Source: Sulfurospirillum sp. 1612
GTDB lineage: Bacteria; Campylobacterota; Campylobacteria; Campylobacterales; Sulfurospirillaceae
Direction: 5' to 3'
DNA length: 64,000 bases
Assembly: GCF_036556685.1 (NCBI RefSeq)
Contig: NZ_CP140614.1
Coordinates: forward strand, 1,240,001 to 1,304,000
The notes below the pieces were generated by a model. That model ran no database searches, had not been told where the DNA came from, and was given only the letters and a program-made list of their open reading frames with translations. The translations under genes and the position numbers were made by a program. Positions 24,326 through 33,134 of the stretch are shown piece by piece. How positions within the stretch are numbered: the first letter of the stretch is position 1; each line of letters begins with the position of its first letter.

Positions 24326-25729
24326 ATGAAAGTTAATATTGTAGCACTCATACTCATCTTGTTCATTACAAGTACTGCTGTCATGTGTAAAGAGCCCGAA
24401 AAAGTGTCTTTACGGTTTCTGGGCAATATCAATTATGCTCCGCTTTTGTTTATGAACAACGATACGCCAACGGGATTGGGCGTAGAACTTGTCCATGCGG
24501 TTTTGCATAGTGCTCAGATCGATGGTGAAGTAGAACTCATGGAATGGGATGAAGCACAAAAGCAGATGAAAGCAGGCAAGGCAGATGCTTTAGTACTGAT
24601 TAATAAATCACCAGCTCGCCTAGAACTGTATGATTTTTCTGAACCCTTCTTGGAATCTGATTTCTCTATCTTCCATCATATAAGCCGACCTGAAATCAAT
24701 ACACTCAACAGTCTTTCAGGTTTAAAAGTCGGCTCTGAGAAAGGTGGTTATGCTCGCACTATTCTTGAAAATAACCCTAACATTGAAATTATTACGATTC
24801 CGAATTGGCTAACCGGCTTTAGAATGATTGAAGCGGGGACTATAGATGCCCTTTTGACCGAAAAATGGGTTGGCGAGTACACACTAAGCCACTATAAAAT
24901 CAGTGACATTGCAATATCGCCAATTCCAACTAAAAAAACGACAAGCTATATTGCAGTGGCTAAGGGAAACAAAGCACTTCTTGATAAAATCAATGAAGGG
25001 TTGAGAAAGTTGTCTGAGACAGATGTACGCGAACGCATACTTAGTCATTGGAGTTCTGAGACAATTACCTATATAACGAATAGAGAATTGAAAGCAGAAA
25101 GGTTACATAAACTCATGCTTTTATTAGCAATGGCACTCTTGTCTATCCTTGGTGCTTTAGGTGTGTACAGCATGTATCAGCAACGTATAATCAAACAACA
25201 AAACCAAAAACTCAAAGACTACAATACTCAACTTGAAGAGCTATTTGTTACAGACAAACTGACTGGTCTATATAACCGACACAAACTTGATGACACTCTT
25301 ATATCCGAATTAATGCGGTTTAAACGCTATCAGGCTCCTCTATCTATAATCATCATGGATATTGATTTTTTCAAATCAATCAATGACACTTATGGTCATC
25401 AAGTTGGTGATGAAGTATTGAAAGATTTTGCCAATCTGAATAAGAATGCTATACGGTCTTCTGATATTCTTGGTCGTTGGGGTGGAGAAGAATTTTTGAT
25501 TATATGCCCTGAAACTGATTTGGAAAGTGCTTATATCCTTGCTGAAAAGCTTCGTAGTATTCTAGAATCTCATGAATTTGCTAATGTTGGAAATATAACA
25601 GCAAGTTTTGGTGTGACGACCGCTACGATAGGTGCAAACGTTGATAACTTAATCGCACAGGCTGATGATGCCCTTTATAAAGCCAAGAGTAAAGGCAGAA
25701 ACCGTGTTGAAAGGTTTAGTGCAGAATAA
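24326..25729 (+). CDS. Diguanylate cyclase with periplasmic solute-binding sensor
   Basis: The 467-residue protein has a signal segment (about 1-20) and a type 3 solute-binding domain (about 28-255) in the periplasm. A transmembrane helix follows near 262-280, then a cytoplasmic GGDEF domain. The active site is GRWGGEEF at 383-390, and an RSSD inhibitory-site motif sits five residues before it, so the enzyme should make c-di-GMP and be product-inhibited. The solute domain suggests an amino-acid or similar signal. It lies within the repeat-bounded island. Confidence 0.9.
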   Translation: MKVNIVALILILFITSTAVMCKEPEKVSLRFLGNINYAPLLFMNNDTPTGLGVELVHAVLHSAQIDGEVELMEWDEAQKQMKAGKADALVLINKSPARLELYDFSEPFLESDFSIFHHISRPEINTLNSLSGLKVGSEKGGYARTILENNPNIEIITIPNWLTGFRMIEAGTIDALLTEKWVGEYTLSHYKISDIAISPIPTKKTTSYIAVAKGNKALLDKINEGLRKLSETDVRERILSHWSSETITYITNRELKAERLHKLMLLLAMALLSILGALGVYSMYQQRIIKQQNQKLKDYNTQLEELFVTDKLTGLYNRHKLDDTLISELMRFKRYQAPLSIIIMDIDFFKSINDTYGHQVGDEVLKDFANLNKNAIRSSDILGRWGGEEFLIICPETDLESAYILAEKLRSILESHEFANVGNITASFGVTTATIGANVDNLIAQADDALYKAKSKGRNRVERFSAE

Positions 25730-25802
25730 TCTAGACATATCAAAGTGGATTGTCTCCCAAAAACTACGAAAAATATTTGTTTTTATACCATAAGAATAAG
25801 CT

Positions 25803-27059
25803 CTATATTATGTGAAGCATTAATTCCTTGTAAATTCTATCTATTGTCTGGTCTCTAAGATCTAGCTCTTTGGCTTTGTTCTTAAATTGTGAGAAGACTG
25901 CAATAACCTGCCCTACATAATCTTTAGCAATACTCTCTTTTATAGAGTGTTTTTTTGCAAGATCTAAAATATCTTTTAAAGTAAAATCATTGACCTTCCC
26001 ATTTAAAGAGAGTTGGTGATTTTTTGTATATCCTGCTCCATTTGAATAAGTGATGTCATAAGCGGGACTTAGATTCCAAATACCATTTTTATCCATCGTA
26101 AATGCGAAGTTTTTAGCATGGTCATCTTGATTTCGTCCAACAATATTAAAAATCATCCTTTTAAACTGTTCATTTACTGCTTGTTGGCTTCCTGTAAGAT
26201 ATCTTGTCAGTCGCAAGAGTTCATCATAAGAATAATGCATAGGAATGTTAAAATTTGTATGGGTAAGTCCTGCCACAGAGTGCAGATGCAACGCTTCTCC
26301 ATCTACTCTATCAAATCTTTTTATAAGATAGTGAGCTAAATTTCCATGAGTTAATAACTCAATATTTGGCACATTTATACCAAGCTCTTTTGCCATGCTC
26401 ATGTAAAGATATTCTAATTTTGTATAGTCACTACTACTTCCATCATCTCTTTCTATATCAAATTTAATTAAGTAGTGCTCAAAATCTTTTTTTAATTCTC
26501 TTTTAACCCCACTTATGATCTCTTTTGTCTTATTGTTGTAGCCAATGATAGCCTTAGCTCTCGCTCCTCCTGCACTTGCAGCACTATCCATAAAGTTTAG
26601 CATTTCATCTACCACTTCAATAGCATCACCGCTTATAATCTTTTTTGCATTTTCATAAAAGTTTTGAAGCTCAATAAGTTCATTGATTTTCTCTTCTTCT
26701 ACCTTATGTGCAACAGGTTTATATGTAATAGCCCCTATACTTTTATCTCCTATAAACATAAGCTTTTGGATAATTGTGAGTTCGTGGGGTGGAATGTTTT
26801 TTGATTCAAAATATCTCTCAATTACTTTTGTACCAAACTTATCTGGCAAAGTATCATGAAAAACTCCTGCCAATCCTTCAAAATATCTATCATCATTGTT
26901 TGTATATACCCCGTTCATTGAAAGAGGTAGTTTTAAAGGGGAGATTTCAAGAGTACTTGTTTTAAACTCTTTATCATATTCAAAATATACTACCCCATCT
27001 TTTAAAAGTATGGTTCCAATCTTTTTATCAAAAATAAAAGCTTCTACTTCCATACTCAT
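25803..27059 (-). CDS. hipA: HipA-family serine/threonine kinase toxin
   Basis: The 418-residue protein has the HipA N-terminal subdomain (LPLSMNGVY, then YFEGLAGVFHDTLPD near 59-73) and the kinase core: IGDKSIGAITY, RFDRVDGEALHLHSV, and NQDDHAKNFAF near 318-328 followed by SPAYDITYS. HipA kinases inactivate glutamyl-tRNA synthetase or related targets and cause dormancy. Catalytic and metal-binding Asp residues are present. It overlaps the upstream HTH gene by 4 bases. Confidence 0.9.
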   Translation of the reverse strand: MSMEVEAFIFDKKIGTILLKDGVVYFEYDKEFKTSTLEISPLKLPLSMNGVYTNNDDRYFEGLAGVFHDTLPDKFGTKVIERYFESKNIPPHELTIIQKLMFIGDKSIGAITYKPVAHKVEEEKINELIELQNFYENAKKIISGDAIEVVDEMLNFMDSAASAGGARAKAIIGYNNKTKEIISGVKRELKKDFEHYLIKFDIERDDGSSSDYTKLEYLYMSMAKELGINVPNIELLTHGNLAHYLIKRFDRVDGEALHLHSVAGLTHTNFNIPMHYSYDELLRLTRYLTGSQQAVNEQFKRMIFNIVGRNQDDHAKNFAFTMDKNGIWNLSPAYDITYSNGAGYTKNHQLSLNGKVNDFTLKDILDLAKKHSIKESIAKDYVGQVIAVFSQFKNKAKELDLRDQTIDRIYKELMLHII

Positions 27060-27349
27060 TTTACAATCCTTTTAGGCAAAGAATCTTTGTTTTTTATCTC
27101 ATCAAGGCTTTGGTGTTCTTTGGTTTTTAGTAAAGAGTTTAGATTATCAAAAAGGCGTAAAGCCATAAAAAGCTTAATAAGGTTCTCAAAAGATATTTTA
27201 TATGAGTAAATAAACTGTTTATACGTAGGCAAAGGGATGTCAGCTTTTAGGGCTAACTCTTTTTGTTGGAGTTTTTGTACTTTTCGCTCAGTCTCTATTA
27301 TCTTCACAGCTTTTTGTATTATTTCAAGTGGTGTATATAGCTCTATCAT
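27056..27349 (-). CDS. hipB: HipB-like helix-turn-helix antitoxin
   Basis: The 97-residue protein is predicted helical with an Xre-like region at about 25-65 (QQKELALKADIPLPTYKQF, the expected two-helix motif). It lies directly upstream of hipA and overlaps it by 4 bases, the usual antitoxin-first order. It probably binds HipA and represses the operon from the AT-rich region 27350-27480. The HTH match is moderate, but the context is strong. Confidence 0.8.
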   Translation of the reverse strand: MIELYTPLEIIQKAVKIIETERKVQKLQQKELALKADIPLPTYKQFIYSYKISFENLIKLFMALRLFDNLNSLLKTKEHQSLDEIKNKDSLPKRIVK

Positions 27350-27493
27350 TATTCATCCTAAATATATTATAATATCTTTAATAAGTAAAATATACAATAA
27401 TATATATTATAATATACTTAGTATTTATATAAAACTATTCTTATTTATAAAATAGACTGTATTTTGAGTAGCCACTTTTATATCTAAATTTCC

Positions 27494-27800
27494 CTATGGC
27501 AACCACAATGATTTGTCAACCTTAATTCCTACGCAGAATGAAGAATTTCTTCCATGCCCAATAACGACACTTCGTGCATGAATCGTTTCAGGTGCATCAA
27601 ACTCCCAAGTAAAAGTTACATCTGCTGGCATTGCTGATTGCTGTGTTTGAGTGAAGAAATCTACTTTGATTCTCTGGGTCTCTATCGTTTGCAATTGCAA
27701 CAAGATGCACTGTTACCACATATTCAACAGTTTTATATTTGACAACTGTTTCTATAAACTCCATCATATTACGAATTTGAAAGAAGATTCTGACATAAGG
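27494..27800 (-). pseudogene. Decayed gene fragment resembling an MIT_C (phospholipase-D-like) domain
   Basis: Minus-strand translation gives two frames that join into one domain-like sequence. The first has DPYVRIFFQIRNMMEFIETV and YVVTVHLVAIANDRDPEN. After a frameshift near 27670 the second has ADVTFTWEFDAPETIHARSVV. This order resembles the phospholipase-D-like C-terminal domain first defined in MIT proteins and also found in bacterial ATPases. The N-terminus is absent and the end is scrambled, so it is a remnant. The family call is tentative. Confidence 0.45.
27508..27558. repeat. 51-bp inverted repeat, right copy
   Basis: Reverse complement of 23959-24009 with three mismatches. It overlaps the 3' end of the decayed MIT_C-like fragment. 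Confidence 0.8.
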
Positions 27801-27806
27801 ATCTTG

Positions 27807-27888
27807 AGTTTATCATCTATATACTTTAGATTATACAAAGGTCTGGCTTTTACATGGCTTTGCTTTAAAATTTTTTTGAAGTGCACTC
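27807..27888. repeat. 82-bp direct repeat, right copy (island boundary)
   Basis: Matches 23321-23402 in the same orientation with three mismatches; the copies start 4486 bases apart. Confidence 0.85.
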
Positions 27889-28011
27889 CGATGATGTCAT
27901 GATGATAAAATGGCATTTTGATTAAACCTCTGAAAATTTGTTGCTTTTTCTCGCGAGTTTAAGATACAATTTTATATATCTAAAAACAATGAAAGACAAT
28001 AAGGAGAGCAC

Positions 28012-28119
28012 ATGATCAGTTCACTACTGTCTCTTGCATTAGCATTAGGAGTGACCTATTATGTTTTTCTTTTATCAGAGCAACAAAAAACGTTGATGAA
28101 GTTAAAAAGTAAGAAATGA
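28012..28119 (+). CDS. 35-residue membrane protein, first of a four-gene micro-operon
   Basis: ATG at 28012 follows AAGGAG at 28001-28006. The 35-residue product is one hydrophobic helix (LLSLALALGVTYYVFLL) with a lysine-rich cytoplasmic tail. Three similar minute genes follow within 400 bases in the same orientation, which makes chance unlikely. Small helices like this often stabilise larger membrane complexes such as oxidases, but no partner is encoded next to them. Confidence 0.6.
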   Translation: MISSLLSLALALGVTYYVFLLSEQQKTLMKLKSKK

Positions 28120-28125
28120 GGCATT

Positions 28126-28230
28126 ATGGAAGTGTTTAAAGCATCGATCTTTTTGCTTCTTGCAATCGGATTGTTTTATGCATCCATACAACCAAGAAAG
28201 CGTAAGAAACAAAGCAAGCCAAAGCATTAA
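28126..28230 (+). CDS. 34-residue membrane protein, second of the micro-operon
   Basis: ATG at 28126 lies 6 bases after the previous stop, with a GAGG ribosome motif inside the preceding gene's end (28117-28121). The product has one helix (SIFLLLAIGLFYASI) and a strongly basic C-terminus with KRKKQSKPK. The positive tail predicts an N-out, C-in topology like its neighbours. Confidence 0.55.
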   Translation: MEVFKASIFLLLAIGLFYASIQPRKRKKQSKPKH

Positions 28231-28284
28231 TAAAATAGTTTGAAAACTTGAAAAAAATAAAATAAACACTAAAAGGAGTTAATG

Positions 28285-28428
28285 ATGTCAATAGGAAGTA
28301 TCGTCGCTTTAAGTATATTGGGTATTATTATAGGTGGTTTATATTTTTTTGAGAAGATGTTGCTGCGTGTTTCAATCACGAATCCAAAAAATAGCAACAA
28401 TCAACACAACTCTAAAAAAGCATGTTAG
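28285..28428 (+). CDS. 47-residue membrane protein, third of the micro-operon
   Basis: Two adjacent ATGs occur at 28282 and 28285; the second has better spacing (6 bases) from GGAG at 28275-28278. The 47-residue product has one helix (IVALSILGIIIGGLYFF), then a polar Asn-rich tail ending in Cys. It overlaps the next start by 7 bases. Confidence 0.55.
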   Translation: MSIGSIVALSILGIIIGGLYFFEKMLLRVSITNPKNSNNQHNSKKAC

Positions 28429-28523
28429 CAATCATTACAGGTATTGTATTTGCCGGCGTTGCTTATTATCTTACTGAAAAAGATAATAAAGATGGCGACT
28501 TATACCAACTACTTCACAAATAA
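28422..28523 (+). CDS. 33-residue membrane protein, last of the micro-operon
   Basis: ATG at 28422 overlaps the end of the previous gene. The product has one helix (LAIITGIVFAGVAYYL) and an acidic, polar tail ending YQLLHK. Translation is probably coupled. It is convergent with the ArsR gene, whose 3' end lies 21 bases away. Confidence 0.5.
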   Translation: MLAIITGIVFAGVAYYLTEKDNKDGDLYQLLHK

Positions 28524-28544
28524 TTAGAGACAGTATAGCACCTA

Positions 28545-28841
28545 TTATTTCATTGTTTCATACACACAACACTGGTTTTGAAGCTCTGCTATGACGATAT
28601 CGAGCAACTCATAATTTGCGATGCAATGCAATATTCTACCTTCTCTTTTTTGTTTTACCAGCTCTAAATTTGTGAGTTTGGAGATATGATGAGAGAGTGT
28701 CGATCCGGGGATTTTTAACGCTTCTTGTATTTCACCGACACTCAATCCGTCTTGACCTGCCTTTACTAAAAGCCTGAAAATTCTCAATCGCGTAAGATTT
28801 CCTAATTGTGCCAAGCATTTTACTAATCTTTCTTCTTCCAT
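28545..28841 (-). CDS. ArsR/SmtB-family repressor
   Basis: The 98-residue winged-helix protein has a typical ArsR HTH (SVGEIQEALKIPGSTLSHHISKL-type segment near 35-57) and a wing (KREGRILHC). Cysteines at the wing (LHC) and near the C-terminus (NQCCVYE) could bind a soft metal or metalloid. It lies 33 bases downstream of the permease gene's stop-start boundary on the same strand, so both form one unit in which the repressor may control its own operon. Confidence 0.85.
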   Translation of the reverse strand: MEEERLVKCLAQLGNLTRLRIFRLLVKAGQDGLSVGEIQEALKIPGSTLSHHISKLTNLELVKQKREGRILHCIANYELLDIVIAELQNQCCVYETMK

Positions 28842-28874
28842 GATTTATCCATATTTTAGTTTTGTAGAATTATA

Positions 28875-29891
28875 TCAAAAATAGAGATTAACCAAAAAAC
28901 CACAACCAATTGCCATCGTAAAGACCGAGGCAATAAAAAATATCATGATAGGTGCTTTGAAAATCTTCTTGAGCATGATCATCTCTGGTAAACTCGCTCC
29001 GGCACCGGCTACTGTCAAGGTCAAAATAGAGCCCATCCCCACTCCTTTGGCTAACAAAGCAGGTGCAAGCCCAACCATTGATGCCGCTCGAATATAAAGA
29101 GGAATCCCCACTAATGCCGAAAGGGGAATAGCAAAGGGGTTGTCAGCTCCTGCATATTTTGCCAATAAATCATGAGGGACAAAACCATGCACAAAGGCGC
29201 CGATACCAATACCAATAGCAAGGTATGGCGAAAAGCTTAGAAATTGCCTCCATGTTTTACCCAATAGTGCGGTGTTAAATATTTTATGCATGTTACTGAT
29301 TTTCCTTGTCGCAGCGGGGCCATCACAGCACTCATTTGTAGATGCAAAAATCCTGAAATTTGAAACGCGTTGAAGTTTTTGAGATGTTGCATTGAGATGA
29401 CAAGTAGCAGTAGCACAAGAAGTTGGCTTATATTCTGGTTCAAAAATCTCTGTTTTAATATATTTTTCAAAGCCAAACTTCTCCAAGGTATAACCTGCAA
29501 ATATTGAAGCAAAAAATGAAATCAAACCATAGACAATAGTCACATTGAGACCAAAAGCACTCCAAAATACTGCCACGATAATCGGATTCAACAAAGGTGA
29601 TGTAAATAAAAATGTCATGATAGGACCAAATGACGCTTTTGCCTTCAATAGTCCTAAAGTCATAGGAATTGTTGAACAGCTACAAAAAGGTGTAATAGAA
29701 CCCAATACTGCAGATATTATATACCCTCCTTTGCTTGATGATAATAGCGTCTGTACTTTTGTCGGGTTGATAAAGACATTAATAACTTCTACTAAAAAAC
29801 TAACGCCGATAAACAAGACGGTCAATTCAAGAAAATTATAAATAAAAAAACTCGCTGATTCTTTAAAAAGAGACAGTGTATCTATATTCAT
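28875..29891 (-). CDS. YraQ/SO_0444-type permease, probable metal efflux
   Basis: The 338-residue protein has eight to nine predicted helices with the permease signature GSITPFCSCSTIPM near 60-74 and a second, related GIPLYIRAASMVG near 265. A central loop carries Cys/His clusters (CATATCHLN and ECCDG). This layout matches the permease family represented by SO_0444, linked to copper or zinc efflux, and related to arsenical permeases. The adjacent ArsR repressor fits metal-responsive control. The substrate is not proven. Confidence 0.8.
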   Translation of the reverse strand: MNIDTLSLFKESASFFIYNFLELTVLFIGVSFLVEVINVFINPTKVQTLLSSSKGGYIISAVLGSITPFCSCSTIPMTLGLLKAKASFGPIMTFLFTSPLLNPIIVAVFWSAFGLNVTIVYGLISFFASIFAGYTLEKFGFEKYIKTEIFEPEYKPTSCATATCHLNATSQKLQRVSNFRIFASTNECCDGPAATRKISNMHKIFNTALLGKTWRQFLSFSPYLAIGIGIGAFVHGFVPHDLLAKYAGADNPFAIPLSALVGIPLYIRAASMVGLAPALLAKGVGMGSILTLTVAGAGASLPEMIMLKKIFKAPIMIFFIASVFTMAIGCGFLVNLYF

Positions 29892-30051
29892 ATTATTCCT
29901 TTAAAATTATATTTCTAGAATTATAGAAATAATTAGCTTAAAATAATATTATATTTCTGGAATTATAGAATAATATAAACTGCTCAATACTCATCTATTC
30001 AATGTTTCAATTTCATATCATGATATAAAATTGGGGTATTTTTCTATCTTT

Positions 30052-30300
30052 TTATTTTTTGCAAGCGCCTATTTTCATATTTTTTCGATTTTTCTCCAAA
30101 AACTTTGCCCCCAACCCTTTTACTTGGATGATATCATCGACTTTTTTAAAACAGTGTTTTTCTCGGTAAGAGACGATAGCTTTTGCTTTTGAGATACCAA
30201 CACCATTGAGTGTTGTCAGCTCTTTAATATTGGCATTATTGATGTCAACCGCACCAAAAACAAAACTTGCAACCATAACCAGTAAAGCTAAAAACTTCAT
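30052..30300 (-). CDS. ComEA-like helix-hairpin-helix DNA-binding protein
   Basis: The 82-residue product has a signal peptide (about 1-17) and one helix-hairpin-helix pair: INNANIKELTTLNGVGISKA near 20-39 and the VKGLGAKFLEKN repeat. ComEA-type proteins bind incoming DNA in the periplasm during natural transformation. This is a short single-domain form, normal for Campylobacterota. It stands alone, not in a competence operon. Confidence 0.82.
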   Translation of the reverse strand: MKFLALLVMVASFVFGAVDINNANIKELTTLNGVGISKAKAIVSYREKHCFKKVDDIIQVKGLGAKFLEKNRKNMKIGACKK

Positions 30301-30378
30301 CTTTATCCCCTTTTTTAAATTTCCTATATTCTATCAAAAAAAGTGCAAAAAATAAACTTCCACCTCAAAATCCTAGCA

Positions 30379-31374
30379 CTACTGGGCGAGGAGTTGATAC
30401 GATTTGACACGATCTTTAAAATGATAGGTCACATTGACGATCAAGACTTCATCAACATCATAAAACGCAGCAAGTTTGGCGAGTTTTTCTTGGCATTCTT
30501 TTGCTGTTCCTAATACCATCGCTTGCTTGGATTCTTCATAATATTGTCTATCAACATCTGATAAATTTTTGATAATTTTCACGAGTTCTTCGGGACTTTT
30601 TAGTGGTTCTCGCTTATACTGCGTCGCCGCTTGCAATTTCCAATACAGATGTGAACTTGCTATAAATTCTGCCTCTTCTTTGGAGTCTGCGACGATACAC
30701 GCCACCGCAATCATCGCCTTGGGTGCTTCAAATGAAGTAGAAGGGATAAAGGATTTTTTGTACTCTTTGATGATTTCAGGAGTGCGTTCATGATTGCCTA
30801 TAAAAAGTGCCAAAACAAATCCAGCACCCAAGACGCCTGCGAGTTGAGAGCTTCCCTCACTAGAGCCTAGCAGATACACCGGTGGGGCGTTGAGGCCTGT
30901 TGGTGTCAGCGCAACATCAAAAAATGGGTGATTTTTGTCTAAGTTTTGATTTAAATATCCAATCAAATCATACGCCTTTTGCGAATAATCAATCTCACGA
31001 TTTCCGCCTAAGGCACGTGATGTCATAAAATCACTTCCCGGAGCGCGCCCTATTCCCACATCGATTCTACCGGGATGGAGTGCTTCTAGCATATTGAAAG
31101 TCTCCGCCACTTTAAACGCGCTGTAATGGTTCAGCATCACGCCCCCGCTTCCGATTCTCATATTCTGTGTCGCGGTAGCAACGGAGTTTATCATGATTTC
31201 AGGAGCACAAGAGGCATAGCCTGTGGTATTGTGATGTTCTGCTAACCAATAACGATGATACCCTAAAGTGTCGCATATCTTGGCTAATTCTATCGTATCG
31301 AGCAACCCAAATCGATCGGCTTTGCCATCATGTACTGGCGATTGGTCGAGTACGCTTAGTTTTAATTTTTTCAT
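30379..31374 (-). CDS. Luciferase-like flavin-dependent monooxygenase
   Basis: Start chosen at 31374 (AAAGGGAA precedes it), giving 331 residues; an upstream in-frame ATG lacks such a site. The protein begins LKLSVLDQSPV, followed by WLAEHHN near 45 and RIGSGGVMLNHYSA near 75, which identify the YhbW/bacterial-luciferase-like branch. It should use reduced flavin; the substrate is unknown. No luciferase partner subunit is nearby. Confidence 0.88.
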   Translation of the reverse strand: MKKLKLSVLDQSPVHDGKADRFGLLDTIELAKICDTLGYHRYWLAEHHNTTGYASCAPEIMINSVATATQNMRIGSGGVMLNHYSAFKVAETFNMLEALHPGRIDVGIGRAPGSDFMTSRALGGNREIDYSQKAYDLIGYLNQNLDKNHPFFDVALTPTGLNAPPVYLLGSSEGSSQLAGVLGAGFVLALFIGNHERTPEIIKEYKKSFIPSTSFEAPKAMIAVACIVADSKEEAEFIASSHLYWKLQAATQYKREPLKSPEELVKIIKNLSDVDRQYYEESKQAMVLGTAKECQEKLAKLAAFYDVDEVLIVNVTYHFKDRVKSYQLLAQ

Positions 31375-31406
31375 GTTATATTCCCTTTTTAGCATCACCT
31401 TTGAGC

Positions 31407-31619
31407 CTATGATTTTTCATCAAACAATTGCCTCATGATAAGTTTCCCCAAGATGAGTGAAATCGCAATATTTACAAAAATCAAAGTCAAATCTCTATCA
31501 TCAAAGTAAGAAAAAATATCATTGGGTGTGGTTGATTGATAAATGTGTAAAAAAATAAAAAGATGATCGATACAAAAGTACAATGCCCACGTTATGATAT
31601 TGTAAACGATAAATTTCAT
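31407..31619 (-). CDS. Small two-helix membrane protein
   Basis: Start at 31619 gives 70 residues with hydrophobic segments at about 4-24 and 45-62. A longer frame from 31730 would add an unlikely Cys-rich extension without a better ribosome site. It is tandem with the monooxygenase gene but no functional link is evident. No family recognised. Confidence 0.5.
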   Translation of the reverse strand: MKFIVYNIITWALYFCIDHLFIFLHIYQSTTPNDIFSYFDDRDLTLIFVNIAISLILGKLIMRQLFDEKS

Positions 31620-31774
31620 AATCACTCTTTGTTTGGATATTTGATGACAGTTGCTATTATAACAAGAGATTTTAAACAATAGGAAAACTGGTGCAAAGAT
31701 GATGAAATAAAGAGGTACGGATACTCTCACATCGGTACACGTACCTCTATCATGATACTTATTTAAAGTATTTT

Positions 31775-32797
31775 TTAGAGTTCTATATTTTCAACAATTT
31801 TCAATCCAAAACCGCCGATACCGACAAAATCTTTATTTTTTGACATGGAAAGCAGTCTGATATTTTTGATTCCTAATTTATTGAGAATCTGTGCTCCAAT
31901 ACCGTATTCTCGAATCTCTTTGCTGTGTGAATTTTCATCATCTATGAAGACCAACAATCCACCGTGTTCTTTCAGATAAGCAATGGCGTTGAGCATACTG
32001 TGTAATTTAGTGGTATTAGCAAACAGTTCATCATCCCTAAGGATATTATGGAACTTGACCGCCATCGTTTCTTGTGGTTCACCAAACTGATAGGCGGTGT
32101 GATGGTTGCCTTCATGATCTACCATATCGACTTTTCTTGTATCAACATCCAAAAATTTGGTAGTAGAAGAAGCGACTTCACGCACCAATGATTCGCTTTT
32201 CATACGATATTCAACAATATCTGAGATATACACCATATTGATATCATTTTCTTTGCAAAAAATATCCAAATCTGGCCTTCTTGCCATCGTGCCATCATCT
32301 TTCATGACTTCACAAATCACCGCGACTTCATGTAAGCCTGCCAAACGACATAAATCCACAGAGCCTTCAGTATGTCCGGTTCTCACCAAAGTACCACCTT
32401 TTCGCGCAATCAATGGGAAGATGTGTCCTGGTCTTACTAAATCGTCCGGATTACTAAGATTATCTGCTAATACTTTAATGGTCATATCTCGCTCATACGC
32501 GGATATCCCTGTCGTACAATCTTTTGCATCTACCGTCACGGTAAAGGCTGTTTCGTGCTGTGAATTGTTGTTGAGTACCATGGGTGCTAACTCTAATTTA
32601 TCCGAAATTTTCTTTGAAAGAGCCACACAAATCAAACCTTTGGCGTGTGAAGCCATAAAATTGACCATCTGAGGGGTAGAAAAAGTCCCCGCATAAACCA
32701 AATCTCCTTCATTTTCTCGATCTTCATCATCTACCATCAAAACCATTTTGCCTTGTTTGATGTCCTCTATCGCTCTTTTTACTCTCTCTTCTGACAT
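31775..32797 (-). CDS. ribB: 3,4-dihydroxy-2-butanone-4-phosphate synthase with degenerate RibA-like tail
   Basis: The 340-residue protein has a complete RibB domain (about 1-200): MVDDEDRENEGDLV near 20-33, then TGISAYER and RPGHIFPL near 118-125, and HTEGSVDL. It makes the four-carbon riboflavin precursor from ribulose 5-phosphate. The C-terminal 130 residues resemble GTP cyclohydrolase II in length and order but lack its zinc-binding Cys triad and catalytic Arg region. A separate RibA must do that step elsewhere. Confidence 0.92.
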   Translation of the reverse strand: MSEERVKRAIEDIKQGKMVLMVDDEDRENEGDLVYAGTFSTPQMVNFMASHAKGLICVALSKKISDKLELAPMVLNNNSQHETAFTVTVDAKDCTTGISAYERDMTIKVLADNLSNPDDLVRPGHIFPLIARKGGTLVRTGHTEGSVDLCRLAGLHEVAVICEVMKDDGTMARRPDLDIFCKENDINMVYISDIVEYRMKSESLVREVASSTTKFLDVDTRKVDMVDHEGNHHTAYQFGEPQETMAVKFHNILRDDELFANTTKLHSMLNAIAYLKEHGGLLVFIDDENSHSKEIREYGIGAQILNKLGIKNIRLLSMSKNKDFVGIGGFGLKIVENIEL

Positions 32798-32846
32798 GTA
32801 AAAGTTCCTGCCTATATTTAAATTTTTAAAATTGTACCATAATCCC

Positions 32847-32875
32847 TTGACAATTTAAATAAAATTGATTATAAT
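32847..32875 (+). promoter_or_regulatory. Consensus sigma-70 promoter of the tRNA pair
   Basis: TTGACA at 32847-32852 and TATAAT at 32870-32875 are separated by exactly 17 bases. Both boxes match consensus. It reads toward the tRNA genes that start 54 bases downstream. Confidence 0.85.
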
Positions 32876-32929
32876 TCCACCTCACAAATTGAGTGAAACC
32901 TACTTCATCTCAGGAGTAGTTGAAAATGT

Positions 32930-33006
<77 letters not shown>

Positions 33007-33023
33007 ATTCTTAATATAAATAT

Positions 33024-33098
33024 TGGGGATTCGCCAAGCGGTAAGGCATCACGTTTTGGTCGTGACATTCACAGGTTCGAATCCTGTATCCCCATCCA
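33024..33098 (+). tRNA. tRNA-Gln (UUG)
   Basis: The 75-base cloverleaf has acceptor arms TGGGGAT and ATCCCCA, an anticodon loop TTTTGGT with anticodon TTG, and an encoded CCA. It follows tRNA-fMet by 17 bases and is probably co-transcribed. Confidence 0.95.
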
Positions 33099-33134
33099 CC
33101 TTCTTTTAAAATTATCTCATACGATTTCATCCCT

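Noticed and set aside
31374-31398. Longer start for the luciferase-like monooxygenase
   Set aside because: The eight extra codons lie over the ribosome site of the better start and are not typical of the family's N-terminus.
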